In this document: positions 14,062-15,968 of the stretch, in pieces | How positions within the stretch are numbered: the first letter of the stretch is position 1 | Layout: each line of letters opens with the position of its first letter | From: Acanthamoeba lenticulata | Lineage: Eukaryota; Discosea; Longamoebia; Acanthamoebidae | Assembly (NCBI GenBank): GCA_002179805.1 | Contig: NAVB01000370.1 | Location: 1-15,968 of the forward strand | Direction of reading: 5' to 3' | Length of the DNA stretch: 15,968 nt | Notes under the pieces: model-generated | The model's input: the letters and a program-made list of their open reading frames with translations, nothing else | The model's database searches: none | Told to the model about the DNA's origin: nothing | Program-made: the position numbers and the translations under genes

Positions 14062-14409
14062 CGACCCTGGCGCAAGCCCCATCAGCCGTGCCTCGCGCAC
14101 ACCGGCGTTGCTCCCGGGCTTCCAATAGAGATGCGCGGTGACCAAGTGTGGCCCCGTGACCATTGCCGTGAATACGCCTGTTGTAGGGTTGATGCTGCCC
14201 AGGGTGAGTCCCGGGTGCATGGATTCTCCAAAGCCGGACAAGGTCACGAAAGTGCCATTGCCAGGTATGATCACATCCGACCCCAGTACCGCAGTTGCCA
14301 TGTTGTTGGTCTTCTCGCCGAAGCTGAAGTTTATCTTCAGTGCGCTCGCCACCAACACAGTGTCCACGCTGATTACTCTGCCGGTGGCGGACTGATCCAA
14401 GACATGCCC
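13846..14409 (-). pseudogene. C1q/TNF-like jelly-roll protein, 5' end removed by retrotransposon
   Basis: C1q/TNF-like jelly rolls form trimeric heads of collagen-like, adhesion and fibre proteins, and also occur in giant viruses. The remaining 187 codons contain an early strand region (ALKINFSFGEK), GSINPTTGVFTAMVTGPHLV followed by TAHLYWKPG, which matches the conserved FxxxxxGxYxxxxxxxW core. They end with LTLNVGDQVWVECSNNSG and ILAN-like turns (VLLANGSTSFSAVSIITVT), the typical last strands. No ATG exists in this frame. Upstream of 14409 the frame enters the LTR of a copia element, so the natural start was separated by the insertion. No collagen repeat is left. The stop TAG is at 13848-13846, inside the antisense F-box frame. 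Whether the truncated gene is still expressed, for instance from the LTR, is unknown. Confidence 0.7.
14405..14409. other. Probable target site of the copia insertion
   Basis: TGCCC (GGGCA on the minus strand) abuts the proposed LTR end. Copia elements usually duplicate 5 bp of target. The partner copy would lie beyond the lost 5' end of the element and cannot be checked in this window. Confidence 0.35.
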
Positions 14410-14679
14410 TGTTGCGGTGTACGAGGGTTCGAACGGGTAGTCTCCTCGAGACGTTTTAGCAGAGAACAGAGAAACGTGTAGAGGTTATTTGTGAATAAAG
14501 CAAAGCGAGCAAATTTATTTGATTTTCTTTTTGGTTATTTATCGCACAGTCGCTTAACGCCCATTGGAGGGCTTGCTTGTCGACACTGCGGCAGTTTGCC
14601 ACAGTCGCAGCCTCCTTAAGGCGCCCAAGTAGCGCTCTCGCGCTCCTTGGCACCTTGAGGTCGAGGCTGCTCTCCAACA
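14410..14679 (-). repeat. Copia 3' LTR, about 270 bp
   Basis: Just after the pol stop (14686) comes a purine-rich GAGGGGCG, a likely polypurine tract, then TGTTGGAG, the usual start of copia LTRs. The proposed other end is CGCAACA at 14410, giving TGTTG/CAACA inverted termini and a 270-bp LTR, a normal copia size. On the minus strand it holds GATAAATAAC (14543-14534), a TATA-like box, and AATAAA (14519-14514). No second LTR is present in the window, so identity between LTRs cannot be used to date the insertion. Confidence 0.7.
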
Positions 14680-14685
14680 CGCCCC

Positions 14686-15897
14686 TCAAGACCGCGATGG
14701 GTAAACTAGACCGATGAGACACATGAAGTGTCCATGCTTGACCATAACGAGCGCCTTCGTGGAAAGGTCGGCCACGTTGTCCTTCATTGATACGTAGCGT
14801 AGATCGATTAGGCCTCTGTCGTGGGCCTCGCGAAGATGAGCCAGCCGAACCGCCGAATGCTTGCACCTTGTGTGAACGAGGTCAGAGTTGGAGCAGACGA
14901 TGGCGATCGCGCTCTGGTTGTCGTTGAGTAGTAGAATCGGTACGGTCTCATCGAGGAGAGATAGGAACTTGCGAAGGTAGAGGCAGTGCTTGCCGGCTTC
15001 AGAAAGTGCGAAGAGTTTGGACTCAGTTGAGGACATGGAGATGACCTTCTGTGACTGTGCAGCCCAGAAGATGGGGCCGCCGCACATCATGGTCACGCGT
15101 CCGCTGACCGAGTGTCTGGTGTTGACGTCTGCTGCGTAGTCAGCGTCGGTGTAGACGATGGGGGTAAGGGAGCGGAGGTCAGTCAGGTCAACAAGACGTC
15201 CATCAAAGAGGATGGCGAGCTCACAAGTACCACAAAGGTACTTGATGACACATTGGACCGCCTTCCAGTGAGGAACCTGAGGATTGTTGGTGAAGCTGGC
15301 GAGGTAGTTGATCGCGTAGGCGATGTCGGGACGCGTGGCGTTCGAGAGATACATCAGCATCCCTATTGCGCAGCGGTATGGAGCGTCGGTGGCCTTGTCG
15401 TTGGGGACGTTCTTGAGCAGTTGGAGTTTGGACTCCATTAGTGTCAAATGGCACGCGGCATTCTCGAGGTTAAAAGCGAGTAGAATCTCGTCGATCTTGC
15501 CGCGCTGACGAAGGTAGATGCATCGGTTTGGACGGTCGCAAAGTACCTCCATGCCGAGCACGGAGGAGACGTCGCCCAGGTCCTGCATCTCAAAGGCTTC
15601 GTTGAGGATATTGATGATGCCCTGAAGAAGTCCAGAGTGGGCGGCCACTGTGCAGTTGTCAACGTAGAGACCAATGAGCGCAATGAGACCGTCTTGGCGC
15701 TTGATGTAGAGGCATGGGTCGGCTTCAACGGTTGTGAAACCGTTGTTGCGAAGATGCGCGTCGATCTGCTTGTTCCAGAGATATGGCGCTTGCTTGAGGC
15801 CGTAGAGACTCTTGTTGAGCTTGCACACGTAGTTGGGGTAGTCCAGATCAACGTAGCCGTTGGGCTGCTCGACATAGATGTTGTGGTCGACCAGCTC
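14686..15897 (-). CDS. Copia pol fragment: reverse transcriptase (partial) and RNase H
   Basis: The frame starts at the junction with ELVDHNIYVEQPNGYVD, then VCKLNKSLYGLKQAPYLWNK, the hallmark of RVT_2 (copia) reverse transcriptase. The catalytic YVDD box reads LYVDNCTVA: the second aspartate is Asn (codon at 15657-15655). This is expected to cripple polymerisation. Then come SVLGMEV, the connection region with YRCAIGMLMYLSNATRPDIA, and RNase H with TDADYA, STESKLFALSEAGKHCLYLR, NDNQSAIA, TRCKHSAVRL and DNVADLSTKAL. The acidic RNase H residues are kept. The stop is TGA at 14688-14686. No ATG is expected because pol is normally part of a polyprotein; the N-terminal portion is lost at the telomere. 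The copia assignment is secure. Confidence 0.93.
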   Translation of the reverse strand, partial: ELVDHNIYVEQPNGYVDLDYPNYVCKLNKSLYGLKQAPYLWNKQIDAHLRNNGFTTVEADPCLYIKRQDGLIALIGLYVDNCTVAAHSGLLQGIINILNEAFEMQDLGDVSSVLGMEVLCDRPNRCIYLRQRGKIDEILLAFNLENAACHLTLMESKLQLLKNVPNDKATDAPYRCAIGMLMYLSNATRPDIAYAINYLASFTNNPQVPHWKAVQCVIKYLCGTCELAILFDGRLVDLTDLRSLTPIVYTDADYAADVNTRHSVSGRVTMMCGGPIFWAAQSQKVISMSSTESKLFALSEAGKHCLYLRKFLSLLDETVPILLLNDNQSAIAIVCSNSDLVHTRCKHSAVRLAHLREAHDRGLIDLRYVSMKDNVADLSTKALVMVKHGHFMCLIGLVYPSRS

Positions 15898-15928
<31 letters not shown>

Positions 15929-15968
15929 GGTTAGGGTTAGGGTTAGGGTTAGGGTTAGGGTTAGGGTT
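15898..15968 (+). repeat. Telomere, (TTAGGG)n, chromosome end
   Basis: After GG at 15898-15899 come TTAGGG (15900-15905), one TTTAGGG variant (15906-15912), nine perfect TTAGGG units (15913-15966) and a partial TT. The G-rich strand points 5'-3' to the window edge, as expected for a right-hand chromosome end. The array starts inside the copia reverse-transcriptase gene. The first, variant unit may record the first round of telomerase addition at a broken end. Confidence 0.95.

Larger units (their letters stand above)
14410..15897 (-). mobile_element. Ty1/copia LTR retrotransposon, 5' part missing at the telomere
   Basis: The element runs from the telomere junction through the reverse transcriptase and RNase H to its 3' LTR. 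Gag, protease, integrase, the start of the reverse transcriptase and the 5' LTR would lie to the right and are absent, replaced by TTAGGG repeats. The reading frame is open right up to the junction, and no other break is seen, which suggests a fairly recent insertion and loss. It inserted in the 5' part of the jelly-roll gene, in the same orientation. Confidence 0.88.

Noticed and set aside
14456..14866. Minus-strand 136-codon frame overlapping the end of copia pol
   Set aside because: It covers the out-of-frame pol end and the LTR; RNase H is encoded in the other frame.
1..15968. CRISPR array, tRNA, rRNA or riboswitch
   Set aside because: No regularly spaced repeats, cloverleaf or rRNA core sequence was seen; the eukaryotic introns and telomere also argue against CRISPR.

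Overview
This window looks like the end of a eukaryotic chromosome, most likely from an amoeba such as Acanthamoeba. The right edge (about 15898-15968) is a TTAGGG array oriented as a true right-hand telomere. The sequence is GC-rich, has short GT-AG introns (58-80 nt), and carries families common in Acanthamoeba and in the giant DNA viruses that infect it: ankyrin, F-box, HMG-box, SP-RING and C1q/TNF-like. The species call is inference; no rRNA or tRNA gene is visible.

Layout, left to right. 1-591 (-): partial, spliced ankyrin-repeat gene. 600-976: no gene, one strong stem-loop. 977-2842 (+): F-box protein with a long acidic tract, meeting a basic coiled-coil protein (3729-2839, -) so that the two stop codons overlap. 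4016-5578 (+): double HMG-box protein with a large unrecognised C-terminal domain, followed by two perfect 10-bp stem-loops. 5900-8897 (+): four-exon Crinkler/RHS-type (CR) protein with a P-loop NTPase, a PD-(D/E)xK nuclease motif and a lysine-rich repeat tail. 10169-9159 (-): SP-RING (MIZ) zinc-finger protein. 10425-10877 (+): small basic protein. 12811-10934 (-): very acidic protein whose frame contains one TGA that a 66-nt intron could remove. 13072-14061 (+): second F-box protein, running antisense into a C1q/TNF-like jelly-roll gene (14409-13846, -). That gene has lost its 5' end to a Ty1/copia retrotransposon (14410-15897, -), and the retrotransposon is itself cut off inside its reverse transcriptase by the telomere.

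Two gene styles are mixed. The ankyrin and CR genes have introns and look like host genes. The F-box, coiled-coil, HMG, SP-RING, basic and second F-box genes are single-ORF, tightly packed in divergent/convergent pairs and rich in charged low-complexity sequence; the HMG gene carries tandem stem-loops downstream. That style resembles Pandoravirus/Mollivirus-type genomes. My leading interpretation is a decaying giant-virus-derived or virus-exchanged segment in a subtelomere, interrupted by a CR gene and ended by retrotransposon insertion and telomere healing. Protein searches are needed to separate this from an ordinary intron-poor host region.

Functional theme: several products are plausible ubiquitin/SUMO adaptors (two F-box, one SP-RING, one ankyrin), and several are nuclear or chromatin proteins (double HMG box, acidic chaperone-like protein, basic proteins, CR nuclease). 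These roles are inferred from domain families, not demonstrated.
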